Notes: generated by a model not told the origin, from the sequence alone. DNA of 64,000 bases from Propylenella binzhouense (GCF_009866965.1 NZ_SPKJ01000009.1:20106-84105); one strand, 5' to 3'; positions 51,946 to 60,808 are shown, counted from the stretch's first letter. Numbers and translations are program-made.

Positions 51946-52663
51946 AACGGAAGGGGCGCGCCTGAAGGTCGCGGCGCTCGCCGACCTGCATGTCGGCGAG
52001 ACGGACAAGCACGCCTTCCGCGACCTCTTCGCCGAGATCTCCCGCACGGCCGACGTGATGGCGCTCGCCGGCGACCTCACCAATCTCGGCACGGTGCAGG
52101 AGGCGGAAGTGCTGGCGGAGGACCTGCACAGCTGCTCGATCCCCGTCGTCGCCGTGCTCGGCAACCACGATCACGAATGCGGCTGCGCGGAGGAGGTGAC
52201 GCGGATCCTCCGCCAGGTCGGCGTCTGCGTGCTCGAAGGCAGTTCGACCGAGATCGACGGCGTGGCGTTCGTCGGCGTCAAGGGCTTCGCCGGCGGCTTC
52301 GGCCGCTTCATGCTCGGCTCCTTCGGCGAGAACGCGATCAAGACCTTCGTTTCCGAGACGCTCCAGGAGAGTCTCCGTCTCGAGAACGCGCTCCGCGCCG
52401 TAAGGCCGGGCCGCGTCGTGGTGCTCCTCCATTATGCGCCGATCGTCGATACGGTGAAGGGCGAGCCGCCGGAGATCTATCCCTTCCTCGGCTGCTCCCG
52501 CCTGGCGGAGACGATCGAACGCTTCCCCGTCAGCGCCATCGTGCACGGCCACGCCCATCACGGCACCTTCGAGGGCCGCACCGCGAGCGGCGTCCCCGTC
52601 TACAATGTCGCCCGGATGATCGAGAAGCCGGGCGGGAAGCCCTACCACCTCATCGAGATCTGA
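51935..52663 (+). CDS. Metallophosphoesterase
   Basis: A 242-residue calcineurin-like phosphoesterase. All five metal motifs are present: DLH at about 18-20, GDLT, GNHDHE, an LLHYAPI histidine, and GHAHHG. Length is minimal, with no extra domain or signal peptide, so it is cytoplasmic. It starts inside the end of the nucleotidyltransferase gene, which implies coupled translation. The substrate may be a phosphodiester made or attached by that partner. Good ribosome site (GGCGATGGAAGG region) but the exact start could be a few codons later. Confidence 0.88.
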   Translation: MEGETEGARLKVAALADLHVGETDKHAFRDLFAEISRTADVMALAGDLTNLGTVQEAEVLAEDLHSCSIPVVAVLGNHDHECGCAEEVTRILRQVGVCVLEGSSTEIDGVAFVGVKGFAGGFGRFMLGSFGENAIKTFVSETLQESLRLENALRAVRPGRVVVLLHYAPIVDTVKGEPPEIYPFLGCSRLAETIERFPVSAIVHGHAHHGTFEGRTASGVPVYNVARMIEKPGGKPYHLIEI

Positions 52664-52738
52664 GCCGCCCCTCCCCGATCTCGACCCCAGCCTCCGGACG
52701 ATGTAGGACCAACCGGTTCTGGGACATTGGGGGTTCCG

Positions 52739-53698
52739 ATGAGACTGCGCGGATTCCTGCTCGCCGCGGCGGGCCTTCTGCTGGCGGGCGGCATCGCCGA
52801 AGCCGCTCCGAAGATCGTCGCCATCACCTCGATCGTCGAGCACCCGGCGCTCGACGCCGTGCGGGACGGCATCAAGAAGGGCCTGGCGGACGCGGGGCTC
52901 AAGGAGGGCGAGGACGTCTCCTACCTGTTCGAGACCGCGCAGGGGAATCCCGCCACCGCGGCCCAGATCGCGCGCCAGTTCGTGGGCGAGAACCCGGCCG
53001 TGATCGTCGCGATCTCCACACCGTCGGCGCAGGCCGTCGCCGCCGCCACGAAGGACGTGCCGCTCGTCTTCTCCGCCGTCACGGACCCGGTCGGCGCCCA
53101 GCTCGTCGCCTCGGTCGAACGGCCCGGCGGCAACGTGACCGGCGTCTCCGACATGCTGCCCGTCGCCGACCATGTCGCGCTCATCCGCGAGATCGCGCCG
53201 GAGGCGAAGCGGATCGGGGTCCTTTACAATCCCGGCGAGGCGAATTCGGTCTCCTCGGTGGCCGCCCTGAGGAAGGCCGCCGACGGCGAAGGCATGACCG
53301 TCGTGGAAGCGCCCGCCACCAAGTCGGCCGACGTCCAGAGCGCCACGCGCTCGCTCGTGGGCAAGGTGGACGCGATCTACGTCCCGACCGACAACACGAT
53401 CGTCTCCGCGCTCGAATCGGCGATCGGCGTCGCCAATGCGGCGAAGCTGCCGCTTTTCGCCGCCGATACGGACAGCGTCGCGCGCGGAGCGCTCGCCGCG
53501 GTCGGCTTCAACTATTTCGACGTGGGCGTGCAGACGGCGGCGGTGGTGGAACGCGTGCTGAAGGGCGAAAATCCCGGCGAGATCCCGGTCACCTTCGCTT
53601 CCGGGACGGACCTCCAGGTCAACAAGAAGACGGCCGACGCGATCGGCCTCACGCTGCCGCCGGAGGTCCTGCAGCGGGCCTCGAAGGTCGTCGAGTAG
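52739..53698 (+). CDS. ABC transporter substrate-binding protein (TrpX/YtrF-like, ABC_sub_bind)
   Basis: A 319-residue periplasmic protein. The signal peptide (RLRGFLLAAAGLLLAGGIAEA) is followed by KIVAITSIVEHPALDAVRDGIK, the family opening, and GNPATAAQIARQFV. FSAVTDPVGAQLV and a late LPPEVLQRA are also typical. In characterised relatives the ligand is tryptophan or tyrosine; here it is unknown. The ATG at 52739 has GGGGG upstream. First of three genes for a complete importer. Confidence 0.9.
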   Translation: MRLRGFLLAAAGLLLAGGIAEAAPKIVAITSIVEHPALDAVRDGIKKGLADAGLKEGEDVSYLFETAQGNPATAAQIARQFVGENPAVIVAISTPSAQAVAAATKDVPLVFSAVTDPVGAQLVASVERPGGNVTGVSDMLPVADHVALIREIAPEAKRIGVLYNPGEANSVSSVAALRKAADGEGMTVVEAPATKSADVQSATRSLVGKVDAIYVPTDNTIVSALESAIGVANAAKLPLFAADTDSVARGALAAVGFNYFDVGVQTAAVVERVLKGENPGEIPVTFASGTDLQVNKKTADAIGLTLPPEVLQRASKVVE

Positions 53699-53745
53699 GC
53701 GGGAGGCGCGGCCGCGGCCGTCGCGCGTCGGGAGCGGATGCCCGG

Positions 53746-54627
53746 ATGTCGAGTTTCGCCTTCTTCGGAGCGGTCGAGCTCGGGCTCGTCTACGCCTTCG
53801 TGGCGATCGGGGTCTATCTGTCCTTCCGGGTGCTCGACTTTCCGGACCTGACGGTCGACGGCTCCTTTCCGCTCGGGGCGGGCTGCGCGGCGGTCGCGAT
53901 CGTGGCGGGCTGGAACCCCTGGCTCGCGACGGCGCTCGCCATGGCGGCGGGCGCGCTCGCGGGCTTCGCCACGGCCTTCGTGAGCGTCCGCTTCCGGATC
54001 CTCCACCTGCTCGCCTCGATCCTCACCATGATCGCGCTCTTCTCGATCAACCTGCGCATCATGGGCCGGCCGAACGTGGCGCTCCTCAACCAGGAAACCG
54101 TGCTTTCGCCCTTCTACGGCCGGGGCCTGGCGGACCACCTCGTCCGGCCGCTCTTCCTGCTCGTGCTCGTCGCGCTCGCGGTCGCGCTCGTCGCGGCGTT
54201 CCTCAAAAGCGACCTCGGGCTCGCCATGCGCGCGACCGGCGCCAATCCCCGCATGGCGAGGGCGCAGGGCGTCCGCACCGGCCTCCACGTGATGGCGGGC
54301 GTCGCGCTCTCCAACGCGCTCGTCGCGCTGGCGGGCGCCCTCTTCGCCCAGACCAACGGCTTCGCGGACGTCACCTCCGGCCTCGGCACGATCGTGGTCG
54401 GCCTCGCCGCAGTGATCGTCGGCGAGACGCTGCTGCCGCGACGCAGCATCGCGCTCGCGATCGCCGCGTGCGTGGCCGGCTCCGTCCTCTACCGTCTGGC
54501 GGTGCAGCTCGCCCTCAATCTCGACGTGCTCGGCCTGCAGGCCTCCGACCTCAATCTCGCGACGGCGCTCCTCGTCCTCCTCACGCTCATCCTGCCGCGG
54601 TTCCGGAAGGGAGCGAGCGCGGCATGA
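53746..54627 (+). CDS. ABC transporter permease (TrpY-like)
   Basis: A 293-residue permease with about eight helices. It opens with GAVELGLVYAFVAIGVYLSFRVLDFPDLTVDGSF, abbreviated here as AVELGLVY...LDFPDLTVDGS, which is diagnostic of this family. A coupling loop reads ATGANPRMARAQGV. The ATG at 53746 follows GGGAGCGG. It overlaps the ATPase gene by four bases (ATGA). Confidence 0.9.
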   Translation: MSSFAFFGAVELGLVYAFVAIGVYLSFRVLDFPDLTVDGSFPLGAGCAAVAIVAGWNPWLATALAMAAGALAGFATAFVSVRFRILHLLASILTMIALFSINLRIMGRPNVALLNQETVLSPFYGRGLADHLVRPLFLLVLVALAVALVAAFLKSDLGLAMRATGANPRMARAQGVRTGLHVMAGVALSNALVALAGALFAQTNGFADVTSGLGTIVVGLAAVIVGETLLPRRSIALAIAACVAGSVLYRLAVQLALNLDVLGLQASDLNLATALLVLLTLILPRFRKGASAA

Positions 54628-55418
54628 TCTCGGTCGAGAGCCTCGCCGTCGTCTTCAACAAGGGCACGCCCCTCGAGCGCCGGGCGCTGCGCGGCGTGTC
54701 GCTCGCCGTGGCAAGCGGAGAGTTCTGCTGCGTCATCGGCTCGAACGGAGCCGGCAAGTCGACCCTTCTCGGTGCCATTGCCGGCGACGTCCTGCCGGAT
54801 TCGGGGCGCATCGTGCTCGCCGGCCGCGACGTGTCGCGGCTGCCGGCCGAGGCGCGCGCCGGCCTGGTCGCCCGCGTCTTCCAGGATCCGCTCGCCGGCA
54901 GCTGCGGCGCGCTCACGATCGCGGAGAACCTCGCGCTCGCGGCCGCCCGCGGGCAAAGGCGGGGCTTGGCGCCCGCGCTCGGGCGCGCCCGCGCCGAGAC
55001 CATCCGGACGCGCGTGGCGGAGCTCGGCATCGGCCTCGAGGACCGGCTCGGCGTGCCGATGGGCTCCCTCTCCGGCGGTCAGCGGCAGGCGCTCTCGCTC
55101 GTCATGGCGACGCTCGCCCCCTCGAGCATCGTGCTCCTCGACGAGCACACGGCCGCGCTCGACCCGGCAAATGCCGAGTTCGTGCTCGACCTCACCAGGC
55201 AGCTCGCCGAGCGCTTCTCGCTCACCGTGCTCATGGTCACCCATTCGATGCGCCAGGCGCTCGACCTCGGCACCCGCACGCTCATGCTGCACGAAGGCGA
55301 GATCGTCCTCGACATGACGGGCGCGGAGCGTGCGTCGCTCACCGTGGAGGACCTGGTGGAGCGCTTCCGCACGGCCCGGGGCCAGGAGCTTGCGGAGGAC
55401 CGCCTGCTCGTCGGATGA
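54624..55418 (+). CDS. ABC transporter ATP-binding protein (TrpZ-like)
   Basis: A 264-residue ATPase completing the importer. Walker A is GSNGAGKST (about 42-50), the signature LSGGQRQALSL, and Walker B IVLLDEHTAALDP; the EHTAALDP form is typical of this family. The switch histidine is in VTHSMRQA. The last 80 bases overlap the end of a convergent gene at 55339-56076. Confidence 0.93.
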   Translation: MISVESLAVVFNKGTPLERRALRGVSLAVASGEFCCVIGSNGAGKSTLLGAIAGDVLPDSGRIVLAGRDVSRLPAEARAGLVARVFQDPLAGSCGALTIAENLALAAARGQRRGLAPALGRARAETIRTRVAELGIGLEDRLGVPMGSLSGGQRQALSLVMATLAPSSIVLLDEHTAALDPANAEFVLDLTRQLAERFSLTVLMVTHSMRQALDLGTRTLMLHEGEIVLDMTGAERASLTVEDLVERFRTARGQELAEDRLLVG

Positions 55419-56076
55419 GGCAGGCGGGCAGGCCGGCGAGCCCGGACGGCGCAGGCGTGCCGGAATAGAGAAGCTGCGGGTCCTGCACGAGGTAGAAGAT
55501 TGCCGTCGGCGTCGGGTCGGTGATCTGCATGCGGAACACAACGACGCCGTCCGGATCGACATGGCCGCTGCGGAAGCGGATCCGGTCGGCCGGCTCGAAC
55601 AGGCGCTCGTTCCGCGGAAAGCGGTCGGAGCGCACGTCGGGCGCGCGGCGCGCGATCTGGTCGAAGGAAAGCCCGTCCGCATAGGTGCTGGGCTTGCCCT
55701 CGATCTCCTCCAGTTCGAGATCGAACCCCGCCCAGACCCGTCCGGTGGCATTGCGCACCCGCTTGAGGAGGGTGAAGCCGGAGGCGGGAAAGGCGCCGGC
55801 GCGGGGCCGGCCCTCGGGCCCGGGGGAACGGCGGATCACGAGCACCGCCGCCGCCGGCTCGTAGATCTCCTCCTCCACCACGACCGGATCGTCGGCGCGG
55901 CCCGTCCCCGCCGCGGAGAGGAGGCGGAAGCCGCCGAGCTCGTCGGAGAAGGTGAGCCCTCCCGCCGAGAGCTCGACCGCCGAGGCCGCGCCCGGCCCGA
56001 GGGCGGCCAGGACGAGGCCGGCGGCCGCAGCCGCCCGCAGGGACCGCTTCCGCCCCGGCTCATGACATCCTCCCAT
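55339..56076 (-). CDS. Secreted protein of unknown function
   Basis: A 245-residue protein with a signal peptide (SLRAAAAAGLVLAALGPGAASA). The mature part has no family I recognise; it is mixed alpha/beta with a FDLELEEIEGKPSTYADGL segment and a Pro/Gly-rich tail. The tail (last ~27 residues) is encoded within the end of the convergent ABC ATPase gene, so the true protein may once have ended earlier. The ATG at 56076 is used. It is probably periplasmic. Confidence 0.65.
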   Translation of the reverse strand: MGGCHEPGRKRSLRAAAAAGLVLAALGPGAASAVELSAGGLTFSDELGGFRLLSAAGTGRADDPVVVEEEIYEPAAAVLVIRRSPGPEGRPRAGAFPASGFTLLKRVRNATGRVWAGFDLELEEIEGKPSTYADGLSFDQIARRAPDVRSDRFPRNERLFEPADRIRFRSGHVDPDGVVVFRMQITDPTPTAIFYLVQDPQLLYSGTPAPSGLAGLPACLIRRAGGPPQAPGPGPCGSAPPGPPR

Positions 56077-56191
56077 CGGGAAAGCGTGCCCGAGCGGCGG
56101 CGGCGCGACAAGGCCCCGGCGGAGCGGCCGGCACCGCCTCCAAACCGCGGCAGATGCCGGGACGCACCGGACGGGCGACGGCGCGGACCGC

Positions 56192-57442
56192 TCAGTCCGC
56201 CATGGTCTCGATCGCCGCGAAGCCCTGCGCGCCGCCGCCCTCGCCGAAGGGCGAGGTCACCTCGACGAACGTGTCCGGATAGAAGCCGTTGAAGCGGGTC
56301 CTGAGCGCCAGCGAATAGGCGCCGATATGGCCGATCTCGATCCAGTCGCCGGTGTCGATCGTCTCGGGGAGCCAGAACGGCCGCGACAGGATGTCGACGG
56401 AATCGCACGTGGCGCCGCACACCTTGAACGGCACCAGGCTGGCCGGATCGCCGCTCCTGCGCCGGCGCGCGGGATCGGGCAGGAAGCGCGCCGGCAGCGT
56501 GATCTTGCCGGTCCAGGAATCGGAGAGGGACGCCCAGATGCCGTCATTGATGTAGAGCCGGCGGCCCTTCTTCAGGAGCACGCGGACGATCACCGAGAAC
56601 GCCCGCGCCACGATGACCCGACCGGGCTCGGCGATGAGCGGCAGGTGATCGAATCCCCACTCGGCGATGTCGGACCTGAGCTGCGCCATGATGCGGTCGA
56701 GCGAGGGCATCTCGCGCCTGGCCCGCTTCGGGTCATGGCCGTATTCCGCCGGGAATCCGCCGCCGACATCGAGCCCGGCAAGAGCGACGCCCGCCCGCGC
56801 CCGCACCCAGTCCGCCGAGGCGAGCGCCCGCTCGTAGACGTCGGGATCCTCGATCTGGCTGCCGACATGGAAGCAGAGGCCGACCCGGAAGCCGATCCTT
56901 TCGATCCGCTGCAGGAGCTCCACGGCATGGGCCGGCGCGGCCCCGAACTTCTTCGAGAGCTCGTAGGCCGCGTGTCCCTTGGTCTGGAGGCGGACATAGA
57001 GGGTGATCTCGCCCGGATCCAGGTCGAGCGCCCTCACGATCCTCAGGATCTTGGCGATCTCGTCCTCGTGGTCGAGCGCCATGACCCGGATCGCGTGCCG
57101 CTCGAGCGCGAGGCGGATGTCCGACTGCGCCTTGACGGGGTGCATGTAGAGGAGCTCGGCATCCGGCGCGACCGCGCGCACCGCCTCGAACTCGGCCGGG
57201 CTCGCCACGTCGAAGCTCGAGATCCCGGCCTCCGCCAGCGTCCGCAGCACCATCGGCTCGCCGTTGGTCTTCACGGCATAGGCGGTCTTGCCCGGGAAGG
57301 AGGCGACGAAGGCGCGGGCGTCCGCCTTCAGCACCTCCGGACGGAAGCAATAGACCGGGACGTCCGGACGCATGGCGAGCGCCACGTCCCGCGCGGAACT
57401 GAAGCGGTCGATCGGAGCACCCTCCTCGTTTCCCCGGGGCAT
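56192..57442 (-). CDS. Type III PLP-dependent decarboxylase (ornithine/diamino-acid decarboxylase-like)
   Basis: A 416-residue fold-type III enzyme. The PLP-binding lysine is in AYAVKTNGEP (about 55-58), the phosphate-binding glycine loop in LDVGGGFPAEY, and EPGR precedes the C-terminal domain. The active-site cysteine is in GATCDSVDIL (FGPTCDSxD in ornithine decarboxylases). It should convert ornithine or lysine to putrescine or cadaverine. The C-terminal segment differs from carboxynorspermidine decarboxylases. The ATG at 57442 has no strong ribosome site. Confidence 0.87.
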   Translation of the reverse strand: MPRGNEEGAPIDRFSSARDVALAMRPDVPVYCFRPEVLKADARAFVASFPGKTAYAVKTNGEPMVLRTLAEAGISSFDVASPAEFEAVRAVAPDAELLYMHPVKAQSDIRLALERHAIRVMALDHEDEIAKILRIVRALDLDPGEITLYVRLQTKGHAAYELSKKFGAAPAHAVELLQRIERIGFRVGLCFHVGSQIEDPDVYERALASADWVRARAGVALAGLDVGGGFPAEYGHDPKRARREMPSLDRIMAQLRSDIAEWGFDHLPLIAEPGRVIVARAFSVIVRVLLKKGRRLYINDGIWASLSDSWTGKITLPARFLPDPARRRRSGDPASLVPFKVCGATCDSVDILSRPFWLPETIDTGDWIEIGHIGAYSLALRTRFNGFYPDTFVEVTSPFGEGGGAQGFAAIETMAD

Positions 57443-57595
57443 CTAGGGGCTTCGGCCCGCGTTTGAAGGACGGAGCCCGGCTGCCGCTGCCGCCACCTCC
57501 GCCTTTCGTCCAACCCTTACCCGGCTTCCGGCGCCTTTGCGAGAAGTGGTAACGTGGCGGCCTCGGCCAAGCGCCGAGCAATGAGGGAGGAAGAG

Positions 57596-58852
57596 ATGCA
57601 AAGGCTGCTGATGGCCTCGGCGGCGGCCGCGGCGATGTTTTGCGCATCGCAGGCGCTCGCGCAGTCCAGCAACAACATGGAAAAGCTCGGCCAGTTTCGC
57701 ACCACCGGAACCTCGATGCAGTTCGAGACCGTGGACCAGACAGGCGAGTTCGCCGACCAGATCCGCAAGAACCTGGAGAACGTGAAGCTTCCGCCAGGGT
57801 TCAAGATCGAACTCTTCGCCGTCGTGCCCGACGCCCGCCACATCGCCGTCGGGCCCCAGGGCATCGTGACGATCGTCGGGACCCGCAAGGACAAGGTCTG
57901 GGCCATCACCGACCGCAACAAGGACCGCCGGGCCGACGAGGTGAAGCGCTTCGCGCCCTCGATCGACTTCGTGATCCCGAACGGCGTCTGCTTCTCGAAG
58001 GACGGCTTCCTGTTCATCGCCGAGCAGAACCGGGTGCTGGTGTTCCCGGCGGCGGAATTCTTCTACGAGAGCCCGGACGTCGCCGTCGGCGAGGTGGTGA
58101 AGAAGGGCGAGCTCATTCCGACCGACGAGGAGAGCTTCAACCACACGGCGCGGGTCTGCGACATCGGGCCGGACAACAAGCTCTACATCACGCTCGGACA
58201 GCCCTTCAACGTGCCGGCGCCCGAGAAGCTCGACAAGTACGGCAAGTGGGGCATCGGCGGCATCATCCGCATGGAGCGCGACGGGTCGAACCGCGAGGTC
58301 TTCGCCCGCGGCATCCGAAATTCCGTCGGCATGGACTTCAACCCGGCGAACGGCGAGCTCTGGTTCACGGACAACCAGGTCGACGGCATGGGCGACGACA
58401 TCCCGCCGGGCGAGCTCAACCGCGCGACCGGGCCGGGGCAGAATTTCGGGTTCCCGTGGTATGGCGGCGGCAAGATCCGCACCAACGAGTACAAGGATTC
58501 CGATCCGCCGGCCGACGTCGTGTTCCCCGAAGTCGAGATGACCGCCCATGCCGCCGATCTCGGCATGCTGTTCTACACGGGGAGCATGTTCCCGGCCGAA
58601 TACAAGGGCGGCATCTTCTCCGCCCAGCACGGCTCCTGGAACCGCACCAACCCGGTCGGCGCGCGCGTGATGTTCACCTCGCTCAACGAGGACGGCACCG
58701 CCAAGGAGACGAAGCCCTTCGCGGAAGGCTGGAAGCAGGAGAGCGGCGAATATCTCGGCAGGCCCGTGGACGTGGCGCAGATGCCGGACGGCTCCATCCT
58801 GGTCTCGGACGACCTCGCCGGCGCCGTGTACCGGATCTCGTATCAGCGATAG
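57596..58852 (+). CDS. PQQ-dependent sugar dehydrogenase-like protein (sorbosone dehydrogenase family)
   Basis: A 418-residue periplasmic six-bladed beta-propeller enzyme. The signal peptide (MASAAAAAMFCASQALAQ) is followed by KLPPGFKIELFA, then the blades: RHIAVGPQGIVTIVGT, VIPNGVCFSKDGFLFIAEQNR, RGIRNSVGMDFNP, ELWFTDNQVDGMGDD and GSWNRTNPVGARV. Active-site histidine and arginines of the soluble glucose dehydrogenase class are plausible at these points. The ATG at 57596 follows GGGAGGAAG. A cytochrome c gene follows after a hairpin, the probable electron acceptor. The sugar substrate is not readable. Confidence 0.85.
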   Translation: MQRLLMASAAAAAMFCASQALAQSSNNMEKLGQFRTTGTSMQFETVDQTGEFADQIRKNLENVKLPPGFKIELFAVVPDARHIAVGPQGIVTIVGTRKDKVWAITDRNKDRRADEVKRFAPSIDFVIPNGVCFSKDGFLFIAEQNRVLVFPAAEFFYESPDVAVGEVVKKGELIPTDEESFNHTARVCDIGPDNKLYITLGQPFNVPAPEKLDKYGKWGIGGIIRMERDGSNREVFARGIRNSVGMDFNPANGELWFTDNQVDGMGDDIPPGELNRATGPGQNFGFPWYGGGKIRTNEYKDSDPPADVVFPEVEMTAHAADLGMLFYTGSMFPAEYKGGIFSAQHGSWNRTNPVGARVMFTSLNEDGTAKETKPFAEGWKQESGEYLGRPVDVAQMPDGSILVSDDLAGAVYRISYQR

Positions 58853-58864
58853 CACCGCCAATAT

Positions 58865-58892
58865 GGCTGCGGCGGCCTCCGCCGCAGCCTTT
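58865..58892 (+). terminator. GC-rich hairpin followed by T's
   Basis: GGCTGCGGCGG (58865-58875) pairs with CCGCCGCAGCC (58879-58889) around a CCT loop, followed by TTT. It lies between the PQQ-type dehydrogenase and cytochrome c genes. It may attenuate transcription or stabilise the upstream message. Confidence 0.6.
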
Positions 58893-58906
58893 CCCCGGAG
58901 CACCCG

Positions 58907-59236
58907 ATGCGGCCCTTATGGATTGCGATAGCGCTGACCGCCCTCCCCTTCGCCGCGGCCGGGCAGGGCCAGGCCGCCGACGCGGCCGCGGGCAAGAGCA
59001 AGGCGCAGATGTGCGCCGTCTGCCATGGGCTCGACGGGATCGGGAAGAACCCGGACGTGCCGAACCTCGCCGGCGAGAGCCCCATCTACATCGCCAAGCA
59101 GCTCCACGCCTTCAAGAGCGGCCAGCGCCAGCACGAGCAGATGTCGATCATCGCGCAGAGCCTCAGCGACGACGACATCGCCAATCTCGCGGCCTGGTAC
59201 GCCAGCCTGAAGGTGACGGTGGAGATGCCGAACTGA
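58907..59236 (+). CDS. Class I cytochrome c
   Basis: A 109-residue periplasmic monoheme cytochrome. A signal peptide (1-23) precedes the heme-binding CAVCH (about 36-40); a distal methionine is available in HEQMSIIAQSL. YIAKQLHAFKSGQR is typical of the soluble c4/c5-like group. It is co-directional with the PQQ-type dehydrogenase 54 bases upstream and probably accepts its electrons. Its stop abuts that of the convergent small membrane protein gene. Confidence 0.9.
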   Translation: MRPLWIAIALTALPFAAAGQGQAADAAAGKSKAQMCAVCHGLDGIGKNPDVPNLAGESPIYIAKQLHAFKSGQRQHEQMSIIAQSLSDDDIANLAAWYASLKVTVEMPN

Positions 59237-59536
59237 CTAGCCGCGTCCGCGCCGCAGCGGCACCGCCGCAAGCCGGGGCCGCCCGGGCGGGCCGAAGCGC
59301 GGGCGAGCCGGCCCGCCCTCCGCCATGAGGAGCACGCCGGTCGCCATGGCCGCGCTTCCGAAGGTCACCGCGAACGCCGCAGCGAGCATCCCGATCGGCA
59401 AGGCCGGTTGCGCGGAGGCCAGGACCACCCGCGCGATCCCGCCGGAATCGAGCGCGAGCAGCGCCGCCATCAGCGCCCATCCCGCCAGGCATCCGAGCAG
59501 GCAGTTGAGGATCAGAAAACGCACAAGTCGCGGCAT
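59237..59536 (-). CDS. Small membrane protein of unknown function
   Basis: A 99-residue protein with two membrane segments (about 6-27 and 42-68, the latter AQPALPIGMLAAAFAVTFGSAAM in part) and an Arg/Pro-rich tail. The start at 59536 is supported by GGAGG eight bases upstream; a longer version is arginine-rich noise. Similar short proteins occur widely in Hyphomicrobiales, with no known role. Confidence 0.7.
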   Translation of the reverse strand: MPRLVRFLILNCLLGCLAGWALMAALLALDSGGIARVVLASAQPALPIGMLAAAFAVTFGSAAMATGVLLMAEGGPARPRFGPPGRPRLAAVPLRRGRG

Positions 59537-59774
59537 GCGGGGTGCCTCCGTCGCGCCAGCGGGTCCGGCCCGGCGGGACCGGCTCCGACCGGCTCGTCCC
59601 GCCGGGCTCCCGAGAGCGCTCCGCGTCAGGAACAACCCGCTTCGAGGCGGGTTCCGCCGGGCGCGTATTCCGTACGGTCGCAGCCCCGGTTGATGCGGTG
59701 CAGCACAATATTCGTTTCGAGTTGCGGGCGGCTTGAGTTACGCTCCTGCCGCAAATCAGAGGGAGGCCACGTCG

Positions 59775-59858
59775 ATGATCTTAGTGAAGCCTCTGAATAT
59801 GTTGGCGATTTGTGCGGCGTTCGCGTTCATCGGAGCGATCGTCCTGGGAGTCCTGTGA
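59775..59858 (+). CDS. 27-residue small membrane protein
   Basis: A short reading frame with a strong ribosome site (GAGGGAGG, nine bases upstream). It encodes MILVKPLNMLAICAAFAF followed by IGAIVLGVL, a single hydrophobic helix with a Lys-Pro near the start. Its codons are less GC-rich than those of neighbours. Such one-helix proteins are often regulatory partners of membrane enzymes. It sits alone between convergent or divergent genes, with an AT-richer 70-base region before it that could hold a promoter. Confidence 0.55.
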   Translation: MILVKPLNMLAICAAFAFIGAIVLGVL

Positions 59859-59892
59859 GCAGCGGCGACACGCGGGACATGACAGGCAGGAG

Positions 59893-59914
59893 GCGGCCGC
59901 GCTCAAGCGGCCGC
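59893..59914. terminator. Hairpin at the end of metF
   Basis: GCGGCCGC occurs at 59893-59900 and again at 59907-59914; being self-complementary the two copies form an eight-base stem with a six-base loop containing the metF stop codon (59903-59905). It lies between metF and the convergent 27-residue gene. Confidence 0.5.
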
Positions 59915-60808
59915 ACGCTGCCTATCGCGGGCCGGAAGCCCGAGAAGACGGCAGATCGCCTCCGGTAGCTCGGCCTTGTTAAGCGTATAGATGTGGAACT
60001 GGCGGACGCCGCGCGAGGCGAGGTCCGCGACCTGTTCCGCCGCCACGGCGGCGGCCATCAGGCGGTGCGGCTCGGAGCCGGCCTCGAGACCGTCGAAGCG
60101 GTCGGCGAGCCGTTGGGGAATGCTTGCGCCGCAGCGCCGGGCGAAGTTGCACACGCCCTTGAAGTCGTTGACCGGCATGATCCCCGGCACGACCGGGATG
60201 TCGATCCCGGCCGCGGCCACCCGTTCGAGATAGGCTTCGAACAGGTCGTTGTCGAAGAAGAACTGGGTGAGCGCGCGGTCGGCGCCGGCATCCACCTTGC
60301 GCTTCAGCGTGTCGATCTCGGCCGCCCAGTCGGGGCTGTGCGGATGGCGCTCGGGATAGGCCGACACCGAGACGTCGGCGGCGCCGCGCTCCTTCAGCCG
60401 GGCGACCAGCTCGGCAGTGTCCTGGTAGCCCTCCGGATGGGCGACATAGGGGGCGCCCATGCCGCCCTCCGGATCGCCCCTCAGCGCCACGTAGCGCCGC
60501 ACGCCGGCATCATGGAACGTCTCGATCACCGCATCGAGCTCGGCCCGGCTCGCGCCGACGCAGGTGAGGTGCGCCGCCGTCGCGAGCCCCCTGCCGGCGA
60601 CCATGTCGCGCACGGCGGCGAGCGAGCGCTCGCGCGTGGTGCCGCCGGCGCCGTAGGTCATGGAGACGAAGGCCGGCCCATAGGCCTGCAGGCGCTCGAC
60701 CGCGCGGCCGAGGGCTTCGAGCTGGGCGTCGCTCTTCGGCGGAAAGAACTCGAAGGAGACGGAGACGGCGCCCGGTTCCCGTCCGGCCGTGGCCGCTATG
60801 CTCTTCAT
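59903..60808 (-). CDS. metF: Methylenetetrahydrofolate reductase
   Basis: A 301-residue FAD-dependent reductase making 5-methyl-THF for methionine synthesis. Motifs include VSFEFFPPKSD (catalytic Glu), SMTYGAGGTTRERS, HLTCVG, ALRGDPEGG, a DRALTQFFFDND segment and PGIMPVNDF. Length is standard. Its ATG at 60808 overlaps the stop of the ArsR-methyltransferase gene by four bases, so the two form one operon. Likely regulated through the operator at 61822-61837. Confidence 0.95.
   Translation of the reverse strand: MKSIAATAGREPGAVSVSFEFFPPKSDAQLEALGRAVERLQAYGPAFVSMTYGAGGTTRERSLAAVRDMVAGRGLATAAHLTCVGASRAELDAVIETFHDAGVRRYVALRGDPEGGMGAPYVAHPEGYQDTAELVARLKERGAADVSVSAYPERHPHSPDWAAEIDTLKRKVDAGADRALTQFFFDNDLFEAYLERVAAAGIDIPVVPGIMPVNDFKGVCNFARRCGASIPQRLADRFDGLEAGSEPHRLMAAAVAAEQVADLASRGVRQFHIYTLNKAELPEAICRLLGLPARDRQRAAA

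Noticed and set aside
59163..59708. A 181-codon minus-strand frame over the cytochrome c end
   Set aside because: It overlaps both the cytochrome c gene and the better supported 99-residue membrane protein gene and has no motif.
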